Assembly: GCA_026129545.1 (NCBI GenBank) | Contig: JAHCHX010000001.1 | Span: 1,921,501-1,985,500 of the forward strand | From: Saprospiraceae bacterium | Lineage (GTDB): Bacteria; Bacteroidota; Bacteroidia; Chitinophagales; Saprospiraceae | DNA length: 64,000 nucleotides | Reading direction: 5' to 3' | Shown: positions 17,440 to 29,400 of the stretch, one piece after another | Layout: each line of letters opens with the position of its first letter | Numbering within the stretch: the first letter of the stretch is position 1 | Translations under genes and position numbers: made by a program | Notes under the pieces: generated by a model | The model's database searches: none | Told to the model about the DNA's origin: nothing | What the model saw: only the letters and a program-made list of their open reading frames with translations

Positions 17440-18753
17440 ATGCGCAAAGATCCTATAGACCGGCTGCTCGAACCAATTGGCCGATTCATCAACAACTCAA
17501 CCACTGGCGGCATCATGCTTTTCCTTTCGGCAGTCGTCGCCTTGGTGTGGGCCAATTCGCCATGGAAAGAATCGTATCACCACCTTTGGGAGCATAAATT
17601 TACCATCGGATACGATGACTACTTTATTTCCAACACATTGCATCACTGGATAAACGACGGCTTGATGGCGATTTTCTTTTTCGTCATAGGCTTGGAGCTG
17701 AAGCGGGAAGTGCTGGCCGGGGAGTTGTCGAAACCCAAAGAGGCGCTACTGCCATTGATGGCGGGTCTGGGGGGCATGGTTGCGCCAGCCTTGATTTATC
17801 TGGCTTGGAACGGCAACACGGGCGCGAGCAGCGGTTGGGGTATCCCAATGGCGACCGACATCGCATTCGCACTCGGCATTTTGTATCTGCTCGGCGACCG
17901 GGTGCCTACCTCTTTGAAGATTTTCCTGACGGCGCTTGCCATCGCCGACGACTTGGGCGCGGTGCTGGTGATTGCCATCTTTTACACTTCCGAGTTTTCA
18001 GCGTTGAGCCTTGGCATTGGGGCGGCGTTTATGATGGTACTCATTGCGGCCAATCTGCTGGGTGTCAGGAACACGGTGTTTTATGGAATCGTGGGCATCG
18101 GCGGGCTGTGGCTGGCGTTCCTGCTGTCGGGCATTCACGCGACAGTGGCAGGCGTGTTGGCCGCGCTCACCATCCCAGCCAACGTGAAAATAGAAGACCG
18201 CAAGTTCGTCCAGAAAATCAACCTGCTTGCGAAAGCATTTGAGGACGCGGAGACCAACAACGTCAGCCTGGTGACGCAGGAGCAACTGCATGTGCTTGAC
18301 AAAATTCGCTACTACTCGTTAGCCGCGCTCACACCACTCCAACGGCTCGAACACGGCATGCACCCCTTGGTGTCGTTTGTGGTGATGCCCATATTCGCTT
18401 TGGCCAACGCGGGCATTACCTTTTCGGGCGATTTTTTCTCCAACATCGGGAGCAACGTCACGCTGGGCGTGATGGTGGGCCTGTTGGTGGGCAAATTCGT
18501 CGGCATCGTGGCGATGACCAAGCTCATGGTGTTGCTCAAATGGGCCGGGCTGCCGACTGGCGTGCGTTGGGGGCACATTTACGGCGCCTCGCTTTTGGCG
18601 GCGGTGGGCTTCACCATGTCGCTGTTTATCACAGAGCTGGCTTTCAAAGACCCGACCTACATTTTGCAGGCCAAATTCGGCATCCTGCTCGCCTCGCTCA
18701 TAGGCGGCACCGCTGGCTATTTTCTATTGAGCAGGCTGGGCAAGGAAGAATAG
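17440..18753 (+). CDS. nhaA: Na+/H+ antiporter NhaA
   Basis: A 437-residue inner-membrane protein. ATG 17440 (MRKDPIDRLLEPIGRF) is preferred over a TTG at 17422. The NhaA pattern is complete: STTGGIMLFLSAVVALVWANSP, NDGLMAIFFFVIGLELKRE, GWGIPMATDIAFALG and ALAIADDLGAVLVIAIFY, the last containing the paired Asp residues that bind sodium and protons. About 11-12 membrane segments are visible, with a cytosolic linker at about 250-290. It exchanges one Na+ for two H+ and serves pH and sodium balance. It has no cotranscribed neighbour. Confidence 0.95.
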   Translation: MRKDPIDRLLEPIGRFINNSTTGGIMLFLSAVVALVWANSPWKESYHHLWEHKFTIGYDDYFISNTLHHWINDGLMAIFFFVIGLELKREVLAGELSKPKEALLPLMAGLGGMVAPALIYLAWNGNTGASSGWGIPMATDIAFALGILYLLGDRVPTSLKIFLTALAIADDLGAVLVIAIFYTSEFSALSLGIGAAFMMVLIAANLLGVRNTVFYGIVGIGGLWLAFLLSGIHATVAGVLAALTIPANVKIEDRKFVQKINLLAKAFEDAETNNVSLVTQEQLHVLDKIRYYSLAALTPLQRLEHGMHPLVSFVVMPIFALANAGITFSGDFFSNIGSNVTLGVMVGLLVGKFVGIVAMTKLMVLLKWAGLPTGVRWGHIYGASLLAAVGFTMSLFITELAFKDPTYILQAKFGILLASLIGGTAGYFLLSRLGKEE

Positions 18754-18874
18754 AAAGACTTCCTGATGCTTCTCTCGTGCTGTGTAGATTCTTCCCTGTC
18801 GCTCGGCCGGCAAGCAAGACAACTCAAAACGAGAAAGTTGAGTGGCAAGTTTGTTTTTTGAGTGTAACAAGTCT

Positions 18875-18979
18875 TATACCTCGCGCCGTCAAGTTTAGAG
18901 CATGGCCATAAGCACAATTTGCCCAAAATCAAGAACACCAATCATATTTATCCGACAAATCACAGTGAATCAAAGTATA
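18875..18979 (+). repeat. 105-bp dispersed element, copy 3 (diverged)
   Basis: Begins TATACCTCGCGCCG and ends GAATCAAAGTATA, 105 bp as in the other copies, but with many internal substitutions. The length match despite divergence shows that substitutions have accumulated without net insertion or deletion. It lies upstream of the thioredoxin gene. Confidence 0.75.
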
Positions 18980-19040
18980 TAAACGTTGGGGCGCGGACAT
19001 TTTCGACTGTCCATTCAAGGACGCGCACAAGTTGGCGTGT

Positions 19041-19048
19041 TACCTTTG
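19041..19048 (+). promoter_or_regulatory. Candidate -7 promoter element of the thioredoxin gene
   Basis: TACCTTTG matches TAnnTTTG and lies 80 bases before the start codon. No TTG is found at the ideal -33 distance. Confidence 0.4.
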
Positions 19049-19127
19049 CAACCATTTCGGTCTTAACGGTGTTTCAACACTCGATTTTTCAAACTTGCAA
19101 TTTTCACTCAATTAATTTTTTTCCAAA

Positions 19128-19448
19128 ATGGCATACGAACTCACGGATTCGAACTTCAAATCGGACGTCATCGAAAGCGGCAAAGTAGCGGTAGTGGACC
19201 TTTGGGCAGAATGGTGTCAGCCTTGCTTGGCGATGGGTCCTATCGTGGAGCAATTGGCCGACGAATACAAAGACCGTGCGTTGGTCGGCAAACTCAATGT
19301 GGACAATAACCAAGAGGTACCGATGCAATACAACGTGCGTGGCATCCCGACTTTCCTGATTTTCAAAAACGGGGAATTGAAAGACAAACTCGTCGGAACA
19401 CAGCCCAAAAAAGTGCTTCAAGAAAAAATAGAGGCATTGCTGGCCTGA
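19128..19448 (+). CDS. trxA: Thioredoxin with CQPC active site
   Basis: The 106-residue cytosolic thioredoxin has the whole fold: VVDLWAEWCQPC with Cys30 and Cys33, the VRGIPTFLIFKNGE cis-proline loop (Pro after Ile) and a C-terminal helix. The active site reads C-Q-P-C in place of the standard C-G-P-C, which should shift the redox potential and substrate contacts somewhat. The rest is typical of thioredoxin A. A strong terminator follows 20 bases after the stop. Confidence 0.92.
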   Translation: MAYELTDSNFKSDVIESGKVAVVDLWAEWCQPCLAMGPIVEQLADEYKDRALVGKLNVDNNQEVPMQYNVRGIPTFLIFKNGELKDKLVGTQPKKVLQEKIEALLA

Positions 19449-19470
19449 TGTGACGTTGTCCCCAGCTATC

Positions 19471-19510
19471 AAAACCCGCGTTTGGACCTGTTCCAGACGC
19501 GGGTTTTTGT
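19471..19510 (+). terminator. Thioredoxin gene terminator
   Basis: AAAACCCGCGTTTGG pairs with CCAGACGCGGGTTTT around a short loop and is followed by a T run, a strong intrinsic terminator. Confidence 0.9.
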
Positions 19511-19541
19511 TTATCGGGATACGCCGCCGTAACTTCGTGCC

Positions 19542-20213
19542 ATGCGCATACTGCTCATCGAAGACGAAATCAAGACCATTCAATCGCTCCAGCAGGGTTT
19601 GGCCGAACAACAATGGCTCGTGGACACCGCCACCGATGGCGACACGGGGCTGCGCCTCGCCTTGGAAAGCACCTATGATGTCATCGTATGCGACATCATC
19701 ATGCCCGGTGTCACGGGGCTTGAAATCTGCCGGTACTTGCGCGCGAAAGGCAACAAAACGCCTTTTCTCCTGCTCTCCGCCCTTAGCCACACCGACGACA
19801 AAGTGACAGGCCTTGAAGCCGGAGCCGACGACTACCTGAGCAAACCCTTTGAATTTCGTGAATTGCTCGCACGAGTGCGGGCGCTGGCGCGGCGGCCTGC
19901 CGCCAATTCCCGCCCTGAAAATGTGTTGCGGTTCGGCGACTTGGAGCAAGACCTCGATGCCAAGACGGTGCGGCGCGGCGAGCGCCCCATCCTGCTCACC
20001 CCGCGCGAATTTGACCTCCTCACGTTATTTCTCCGCAACCCCGGGCGCGTGCTGTCCAAAACCGAAATCGCCGAAAAAGTCTGGGATTTGGATTTTGACA
20101 CTGGCACGAACGTCATCGAGGTGTATGTCAATTACCTCCGCAACAAGGTGGACAAGGGTTTTGAGCAAAAACTCATCCACACGCAGTTTGGTCAGGGCTA
20201 TGTGTTGAAATGA
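19542..20213 (+). CDS. OmpR/PhoB-type response regulator, orphan
   Basis: The 223-residue regulator has a receiver domain (about 1-117; acidic Glu-Asp-Glu at 7-9, phospho-acceptor Asp51 in VIVCDIIMPG, the conserved Lys in LSKPFEF) and a winged-helix DNA-binding domain (about 127-223; LTPREFDLLTLFLRNPG, IAEKVWD, VIEVYVNYLRNKVD, GQGYVL). This layout fits CusR/RprY-like regulators. No histidine kinase gene is next to it: the stop is followed by a bidirectional terminator. A TTG-N20-TAACTTCG pair just upstream (19507-19537) is a possible promoter. Confidence 0.92.
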   Translation: MRILLIEDEIKTIQSLQQGLAEQQWLVDTATDGDTGLRLALESTYDVIVCDIIMPGVTGLEICRYLRAKGNKTPFLLLSALSHTDDKVTGLEAGADDYLSKPFEFRELLARVRALARRPAANSRPENVLRFGDLEQDLDAKTVRRGERPILLTPREFDLLTLFLRNPGRVLSKTEIAEKVWDLDFDTGTNVIEVYVNYLRNKVDKGFEQKLIHTQFGQGYVLK

Positions 20214-20332
20214 TGCGGTTTGTTGAAAGGCTTGACCAATTCGGAAATGGCCAATTCTCAATGTTCAATGGCTTGGGGCTGCCTAAGTTTTAACGAAATT
20301 TTTTAGGTGCTGCCCCTCACGGCGCAAAACAG

Positions 20333-20376
20333 AGCGCCCCGCCAGTTGATTCGACTGGCGAGGCGCTTCGTTTTTT
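20333..20376. terminator. Bidirectional terminator between convergent genes
   Basis: GCGCCCCGCCAGT and ACTGGCGAGGCGC make a 13-bp stem with a 6-base loop. A T6 run follows on the plus strand, and on the minus strand TGTTTTG follows, so it can serve both the response regulator and the giant gene ending at 20434. Confidence 0.85.
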
Positions 20377-20433
20377 AGGAGTCATTCAGACCCTGTTTGT
20401 TGCCCTTGGGCGAACAAGCCTTCGGACAAGAAA

Positions 20434-23400
20434 TCACTCCAACAAAACCATCTTCTTGCGGGCGCTGTGTTGGGCTGCTTCGAGCTCGTAGTAATATACA
20501 CCCGGAGCGCCCAGCTCATCACGGCGGAAGCGCAATTCGTGGTATCCCTTGTCAAAATCGGCACTGATTTGCTTGAGCAGCTGACCAGCGGTGTTGAACA
20601 CCCGCAGCGTGGCGGGGCCTGATTCCGGCAGGCGGAAAGCGATGGTCGTCAGGCTGTTGAAAGGGTTGGGTTGGTTCTGATACAGCGCGAAAGTGGCAGC
20701 ATCGGCCCCGTTTTGTCCTTGTGTGAAGGCAAAATCGAGGTAGAGCGGCTGGCCGTCGCGGTCATAGCCTTCGGCGCGGGTGATTTGTGAGCTGGGATGC
20801 AGCATCTCTTCCAAAGAAGCCCCATTGCGTAAGGCCTTGAAACGCAGCGTGAACAACACGGTGCCGTCAGGCAAGGTCATTGGCACGGCATTCACCCACA
20901 GCGAGGTAAGCAGCCCTTCCTTCGCACGCATCGCCCCAAAGTTGGCATCGTTCATGTCGGGCAGCGCGCCCGGCACGATGTCCACCAATTCCAACACTTT
21001 GGGGTCGAATTGGAGGGTCATTTGCCAACCGGAACGCTCGTTGAAATCATTCGCCTTGAACGCCACCTCGAAGGTTTCTCCCTGTTGGAAGCTGCGCTCG
21101 TCGAGACGGAACAAGAAAGTGCCGCCGGAGCGGTCGTCGGCATCGTCGTCGGTGAAGCTCGGCACGATGTTGCCGTTCACGTCGCCCATGCGTACGGCCA
21201 CGAAATCGTCGTCGAGGAAACTCATCGTCGCTGGCAGGTGACTGATGGTGCTATCCGGCTCCACGCTGATGGGGTTGGGCGATGGGAAGACGTAGGACTT
21301 GGGGATAAACTTCCAGTCGAGCGAGCCGGTGATGTGGTCTTGCAGGCCAAGCGCCACTTGTTGGATGCGGGCATAGTCGAGGATGGACAGGTTCCCGTCG
21401 CTGCTCACGTCGGCTGCCACGAACTGGTAGGGGGATGTCAGCAGTTGGACCCCCAAGACGTGGCGTTTGATGAGCAAGATATCGGCTCCCGTGATGGCAT
21501 CGTTGCCGGGGGTGGATTTGAAGCACTTGACGGTGGTATTCGTGTTGTTGGGTACTAGGAAAAGATAGGTGCCGCCGGGTCCAGTGGTCTGGTCGGCAAC
21601 GACATCGCCAGTGAGCGACACCAACACGCCCGGCACGGGCTGCGGGTTGTTCCAAGTTTGAATATCGCCACCAATTTCGAGTTCGGGTTCGTCGCAAGTG
21701 ATTTCCACCGAGCCATTCACTACGGTCACGTTGGCCGTCGCGGTGTCGCCATTGACCAGAATCTCGAATATCTCGTTGGTGACTACGACGGGCGATGAGG
21801 AACCGATAGCCGCCGCACCCAGTTGAATATCAACACTAAACAACACGGTGCCGCTGGGCAAAGTCAATGCGGTGTCTGCCCATTCCACCTCCAGCAACCC
21901 TGCGTTGAGGGTGGGCGTGAACGCCGCTGCCAGACTAGGATGCACGCTATTGGTAGTGATGCCGAAGAGTGTGCCCACGTTGTTGTCCGTGACGCTTAGT
22001 TCAAAATTGAACCCAACCACATCCGAGAAATTTTCGACCGTCACCGGGACGGACAGCGTCTGGCCGATGCAGCCCTCCGCGTTGCCCACGCTGAGCGTGA
22101 TTCTCAAACCCTCGTCCACCACGATGGTATCCACCTGACGGCAGCCGTTCGATTGGTCAATCACCGTGACAGTATAAGTCCCCGCGGCCAATCCCGTGAT
22201 GGTGGGGGTAGTGGCTGTGGTGCTCCATTCGTAGGTGTATTGCCCGCTGCCACCGCTGGGGGTGGCAGTGGCAGTGCCGTCGTTGGCACCCGACACGGAT
22301 TCGGGCGTGGAGGTGGTCACGAGGGTGAACACCTGATTCAGACCGGGTGTTACGTTCACGTTGACGGTGCAGGCGTTCAAATTGCCCGCCTCGTCCACAG
22401 CAGTCAAGGTCACGGGGTTGAAACCCAAATCGCCGCAATCGAACAGGTTTTTCGAGAGGAACATGGTGTCAATGCCACAGTTGTCGGTGCTGCCGAGGTC
22501 AACGTCGTTGGGCGACAGGAGGGCTTGGCCATTGGTTCCGAGCGCGATGACGATATCGTTGTTGCAAATCAAGGTCGGGATGCTGTTGTCAATCACCACC
22601 AGAATGATGGAATCCACAGCCGTGTTGTCACAGGCATCTTTTGCCGTGATTTGGATGTTGTATAGGCCTACCACATATTCGCCGCTCAAATCCGAGTCGC
22701 CGTCGCCTTGCGGCCCATTGTTGGTGATGGCAAGCAGGCTATCGGGCTGGCAATCGCTCACGAATTGCGCCACATCGAACGACCAATTGACCGAGCAGGT
22801 CAAATTGATGGGGAAACTCGCCGTGAAGAGCGTCACCGTGTCGGGCATTCCCGTGAACACGGGTGCCTCATCGTCGGTCACCACCACATTTTGCGTGTGC
22901 ACGGCGGTGTTGCCGCAATCGTCGGTAGCTATCCAAGTGCGTTGTATGGTATAGCTGAATTGGCCGCAACTGCCTTGTCCGACATTCACGGTGTCGAGTT
23001 CCAACACCACGCTCACATTGTTGGTACAGTTGTCGAAGGCCGTCACGACGGGCGGCACCGTCAAAGTGTCGGTACATCCGATGGTAATATCGGCGGGCAA
23101 AAGCGAGAGTGTCGGTTTCACGGTGTCCAGCACGCTCAAAATTTGCACACAAGTGGCGGAATTGTTCGCTTGGTCAATTGCCGTCCAAGTGCGTTGAATA
23201 TCGTAGCAAGCATTGCCCGTGCCGGCGACTATGGCATCCGTGAAGGAGACCGTCGTCGTTGGGCAGTTGTCGCTGGCCAAAGCAAAACCTTGCGTATCGG
23301 GCGAAAGGTCAACATTGCAGATGACCGTTCTATCGGGCGGGCAGGCTGTGATAGTTGGCACTACGTTGTCCTGCACCACGATGAATGTTTCGCAGATGGC

Positions 23401-26400
23401 TTGGTTGCCCGCTTCGTCTTCCACATACAAGCGCACCGGATGTTGCGTCACCCCATCCGCGTCGGGGCAAGTGAAAACGATGGCAGAAGTGATGGGGCCA
23501 AGCGGGTTGAGACGCTGTATGCTCAAGGCCAAATCATTCTGTGCGGTGCAGTTGTCCGAGCTGCTCGCATTGATGTTGGCAGCCGTCACCGTCACCGTGC
23601 CAGAGGCTTGTAGCGACACGCTCACCCCATTGATGCAAGCCGCGATGGGGTCGGTGCCGTCCTTTACCTCTATAAATATCTCGTGCGTCGTTATGTTGTC
23701 ATTCCCATCTCTGACCGTGTAAATGAGCGTGTAGGTGCCTACCGCCAACACATCGAAAAACTCCGTGCCTTGGTCGCTCAGGTTGTTGGTGATGGTCAGC
23801 GAAGTCGTGTCACAATCGCTGATGAAGGGGAAAATGTCAAAGCTCACGGTGTCTTTGCAATCCAAATTGTTCAAGTCCGTGAACACTACGAGTGTATCGG
23901 GCGCGCCAATGATTTGGGGTGCCTGAGTGTCCAATATCACAATCAATTGCGTCCCCGTGCTGACATTGCCGGCATCGTCGGTGGCCGTCCAGAGGCGTTG
24001 CAGGACGTAGGAATAGTCGTTGAGGAACAACACGGTATCTTGCTGGAACGCAATTTCCACGTTGTTGTCGCAGGCATCCGCGGCCGTCACGCTGGCTGGG
24101 TTTGGAATCGGGTCACAAGCCTCCAAGGCAAGGTCGGCGGGGATGGGCGACAGTTCGGGAGCCGTCACGTCCAGCGCCAGCACCGAGGTGGAGCATTGGG
24201 CGGTGTTCCCGCTCACATCCGTCACCGTCAGCACCACCGTCACTGGGTCGTTCAAATTCGCGCAGGTCAGCACCGCAGGGCTGATGTCCAAGTCAACAGG
24301 CCCACAATCGTCGGGGTCTGTGCTGCCATCGTCAATTTCCGCGACACTGAGGGCATAGTCGCCGGCAGGTGTCAGCTCCACCGTGAATGGTTGTTGGCAA
24401 AATGCCAACGGAGGGTTGTTATCGGGTTGAATCTGAACACTTTGCAGTTGTGTCGTCGTGTTGTTCTGCGGGTCTGTGTACGACCATGTGATGGCGTAGT
24501 TGCCCGCATTGAGCACATAACGCGGCGGGCCGCCCGGCACCAAAGGAGGCAGGATTTCTACCACCGGGGCAGAGGGCGTGCCGTAAATCGTGTCGAAGTC
24601 AATCCCATTGCAATCAAGCGCCATAGGGGCCTCCACGGTGTCCAAGCCGCAAGACGTAAGGATGTCGGGCAGGAAAGGCAACACCGGCACAGGCGACGTG
24701 CCATCAAACAGCGTGACGGTGAACGTGCAAGGAACGGCGCTCAAGCTATCCGCTTGGCCGTCTTGGGCCATCATCGTCACGATGAAGGTTTCGCCCGCCT
24801 GCACATCGGCCACCACATCGGAAAGTGTGGTGCCCGCAGCGGGGGTTTGCGTGATGAAGACATTGCTTGGGCAATTGTCCGTCACCTGCAAGCCATTGAT
24901 ATAACTGGGCACGAGTGTCTCGTCGGTGCAGCCTGCCGTGATGGACAGGTTTTGGTCAGAAGGACAGAGGATGGTAGGGGCTTCGTTGTCAATCACCCGA
25001 ACGGTGAAGGCACACACCGTGGTGTTGCCCACCTCGTCGGTCGCCGTGTAGGTAATCACCGTGTTGCCCACCGGGAAGAAGGTGGTGGGGAAAATGCCAA
25101 ACATGGGTGGATTGACATAGGTGAAGGGAGATGAAGCATTGATGGCGCTTTGCACCGAGGCATCGCTAATCGTCTCCGTCACCGTGTAGTTGGAGCAATC
25201 AAAGAAACTTTCCTCATTCGCGTTTGCAAACGGGCGGTACCAAGAGAAGATGTTGCCGCAGTTGCCAGTGGCATTGAGTATGACAAAAGTGCTGTCGCAC
25301 ACCAAATTCGTATTGCCCAAATAAGCGCCGAACGGCTCATTTATGACTGGGCCGTTCACATCCGCCACTTCCACTGTCACGGTCACTTCGCTGCTGTTGC
25401 CGCAGGGGTCTGTCACGGTGAAAGTCACCTCGGAAGTGCCAATTGGGAAATCCGCCGTCGCCGCCGCGCCCGTGCCGTTGATGTTGGGGCCAACGCCCAA
25501 CGGAGCCAAGTCAATGACGTATGTGAGCGTGTAATCCGCAAAGTCGGTGGTACAGTTGTCCGTCACGTTGGCATCCAGTATTTCCACCGTGTGCGTAGCT
25601 ACGCATTGCGGCACGTCGTCGTAATTGTTAGCTTCCAAACTAATGAGCGTATCAACATCCGAAATGACAGGCGCTTGCGTGTCGAGCACCGTAATGGTCT
25701 GTAAATGGGTGGTGAAATTGCCAGATTGGTCGCTCACCGTCCAGGTGCGGAACACGAAGAACGAATTGGCGCACGAGCCGGGCACCTCCGAATCGGAAAA
25801 AGCGATGTCGAGCGTGGCGCCACAAGCATCGTCGCAGGCATCCGTCACATCAGCCAGCGTGATTTGGCCCAGTGTGGCAAAATCGTTGGCATCATAGTCG
25901 CTGCATTCCACCGTGACATCGGGCGGCGCAACCACGTCGGCATCTATGATGACGGGCGGTGTCACATCGTTTGCCGTTACCGTTTTTGTGCAAACGGCGG
26001 TATTGCCAAACACGTCGGTGGCGCGGAAGGTCACGATGTTCGCGCCTTTGTCCTGACAAGTAAATTGATATTCTGCCGCAAAACCGCTGCCATCCACGTC
26101 CACCTCAAAAGTGAGCGGACAGGGTGGCGCGTCGTTCAGGGTGTTGTCTTCTATGTTGAAATTCAGCGCGTAGTCAGCCGCATTCAAGACGAATTGGCAA
26201 TCGGCATCCAGGTCAATATCAGGCGCCACAAAAAGGTCACAGTCGGTGATGACGGGTGCGAGGGTGTCGCTGACCGTCACGACGCAAAGCGCCGAGTCGC
26301 GGGCGTTGCTAAAATCTTCCACAATGAAAAGGTAGTCATTGGGGCCGACGTTGAGACAATTGTAGGTCACCGTATCGCTCACCAATGCCAAAAAGCAGTT

Positions 26401-29400
26401 GTCTGTGCTGTTGTTGTTGAGTTGCGAAGGCACCACCGTCACAGTACCATTAGCATCCAAAAAGACTTCAATGTCTTTGCAAATCGCCACTGGGGGTTGG
26501 TCGTCGAGCACCACCACCTCAAAAGTGCAAATGCCGATATTGCCTGCCACATCCGTTGCCGTGTAGGTAATCAGCGTCGCACCCAAATTGAAGAATTGAC
26601 CGGGATTGTGCGAATTTGTGAGCAGCAAAACACCCGGGCAATTGTCCGTAAAAGTGGGAGGAGTCCAAGTAACCGCCGCTAAACAACCAGCCAAATTAGC
26701 GGTCACCGGTGCCGGGGTTGGGCAATCCAACGTCTGCGGCGGCACGAGGTCTTCCACCGTCACATTGAAACTGCAAGAAGTCGTGTTGCCATCGGCATCC
26801 TCAAAAATATAGGTGACTGCCGTAGCACCGATGTTGAATACTGTCCCATCTGGAATCGGGTAAGTGCCGGAGCCTGACGTGACACCCGTCAAAGTGTAGC
26901 CGATGGAGACCACCCCGCAATTGTCCTTGTATTGGCCGGGGGCATTGATGATGCCGTCAGCCGGAAGTTCCGTCAGCAACAGTCCCGGAATATTTTCAGA
27001 AAGCGCATCGCAGGTAGTCGTGTCCGTGGAAGCCACGAAGTCGGTGGGGCAATTGACGATGGGCGCCAGTTCGTCCACCACGTTCACGGTGGCGGTACAA
27101 GTGGATGTATTGCCATCGCCATCACTCACCGTAAGGGTCACGATGTTGTCGCCCAAATTGGCGCAAGTCAGCGTATCGGGAGTCACCCAAATCGAGTCGA
27201 GGCCACAGTTGTCGCCGGAAGTCGCGTTCACCAAATCGGGATTCACCACCACGAAGCCATTGGCGTTCAGCGAAAGCGGTATCACCGTGCCAATGCAGTT
27301 GGCGACCGGGACACCTGTCTCAATCACCGTGACGGTAATCGTCACTGTGTCGCAATTGCCAAAGCCATCGCACCAGATATAGGGAATCTCGGTGACACCC
27401 ACCGGGAATTGAATCGCCACAAATTTTGTCGAAGGGTCGCACACGTCCAACGCAGGAATCACATTGAGGAAATCCGGGTCAGGCACGCCATTTATGATGG
27501 CGGGGCCTTCGGTCGGTTGGAGCATAATGGCACCACACACGCTCAATTCAAAGTTATCAAAAACAGGCACCACACAATCCGTCACGCTCGGCCTTTCGAT
27601 GGTCACCACCGTAGAGCAATCCCCAGAGGTCACGTTCACGTTGTAAGTATCTGGGAACGTATAGGAAAGCACCGGAGGGGTAACATCCACCACTGTCACG
27701 GTGGCGCTGCAAGTGCTGGTATTTCCGGCGCTGTCCAAAGCGGTCAGCGTCACGCCGTTGTCGCCAATGTCGTCGCAGCTGAATTGTGTCTTGCTGACGT
27801 GGAAAGGTGAAATCGTCGTGGTGGCCGCTCCAAAAAGCCCATCAAACGAATTGGCCACCAGACAAAAATTGTCGCCCTCGTTCAAGGCAACCACGACAGA
27901 ACCAGACTGGAAAAACCCGCCAGCGTTATCCGACAATTGCGTGAAAGCCCCATTGACCTCAAAGCCAAAGGGATCGAACTCCGCATCATCGGAGGTGAAA
28001 TAGTCCCAAGTGAACGCCACCGTGGTGGTTTGTGGAATATCAATGCAAATTTTGGTGTCGCCGCCATTGCCGTCGTCGTTGGAAGTCAGCGCCACCGAAG
28101 TGGGCAGCCCGGAATCATCCGCGCTCCCGTCGCCCGTGGAGCTAAACGTCCAATGGTTGAAAGCGTAGTAGTAGGCAAACCCCGACACAAACAATCCTAC
28201 GGGGTTGTCGCAGTTGTCGCTGCTGCCATTGTCGAGGTCCATTCCCATCACCAAGGCTTTGCCTTCCGCGTCCAGATTGACGGTAATGTCTTGACATTCA
28301 GCCGTCGGCGGTGTCACGTCGTTCACGGTGATTTCCACCGCGCAAGTGGCCGTCAGCCCCACCCCATCGGTGGCGGTCCAGAGTACCACCGTTGTCCCGG
28401 CGGTGAACGCCGCCCCGTCCAGCGTGGCTGTACCGTTGTAGTCGTTGACGATGCTGGCCACTATGCAGTTGTCAGTAGCGGTTGCATCCAAGCCCGTACC
28501 GCTCACCGTGTATTCGCAATTGGCATCGGCATTCTCTGTGACCAAAAGTACTGGGCAAGCAATCATGGGCACCTCTATGTCGTCCACCGTCATGTCATCG
28601 GTGGCGCTGCCGGAGCAGCCGCCAAAATCGTATAGATAGGTAATGGTGTGGATGCCCACACCTGCTACGGTTGCGTTGAAATTATTGCCCGTGACACCGA
28701 GACCCAGATAGGTGCCGCCGGGCGGCAAGCCACCTGTCAGTTCGACCATCGTGTCGTTGGGGCAAGCGAAGTTCGTGCCCAGCGCAAGGGTCACAACCGG
28801 CGCGTCCAGCGTGATGCTCGCATTGTTCTGGGGTGTGATGGTGTTGGTCTCGAACATACTGTTCGACACTTCCATCAGGAGCGGCGTGTCGGTAATCTCG
28901 ACCGCCGCCGCGCCCCCTCCTACCACCTGAAAAGTGATGGTCAGCAGCACCGTGCCGTCAGCGAGGTCTTCGCCCACGACACCGTCCGGGTCGAGCCAGA
29001 CATATACCAGTTCGCCATTGTCCGTGTCACCGCCCACAATCGGGTCGCCTCCTACACCGCCAATCTCCAGTGCGCTATGGCTGATATATTTCAATTGTGT
29101 TTCGTTCCAGTTGACGCTGTATTGTAAAGCGCCAATATCCGCGAAACCGCCTACCACCGCGATGGTGACATCCACCAAATCGCCGCAGGTGGCGTTGGCT
29201 GGCCCGCTCGTTTCCAAGGTCAGGTCGGGCGGAGCGGTCAGGCTGATAAGGGGCACCCCATTCGACCACGCCGTTTGCGCGAGCGCGGCCCATATCAGGC
29301 CTATCAAGGCTAACGAATGAGCAATGTGGTTCAGAAATTTCCATGAGGAATAACGGGGGGAGGCATCAAGCCACAAAGCAGGAGTGTGCAGCTTTCCTTT

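Noticed and set aside
23683..25134. A 483-codon plus-strand frame inside giant gene A
   Set aside because: Antisense shadow of HYR repeats with low-complexity R/H/V-rich translation and no signal or start context.
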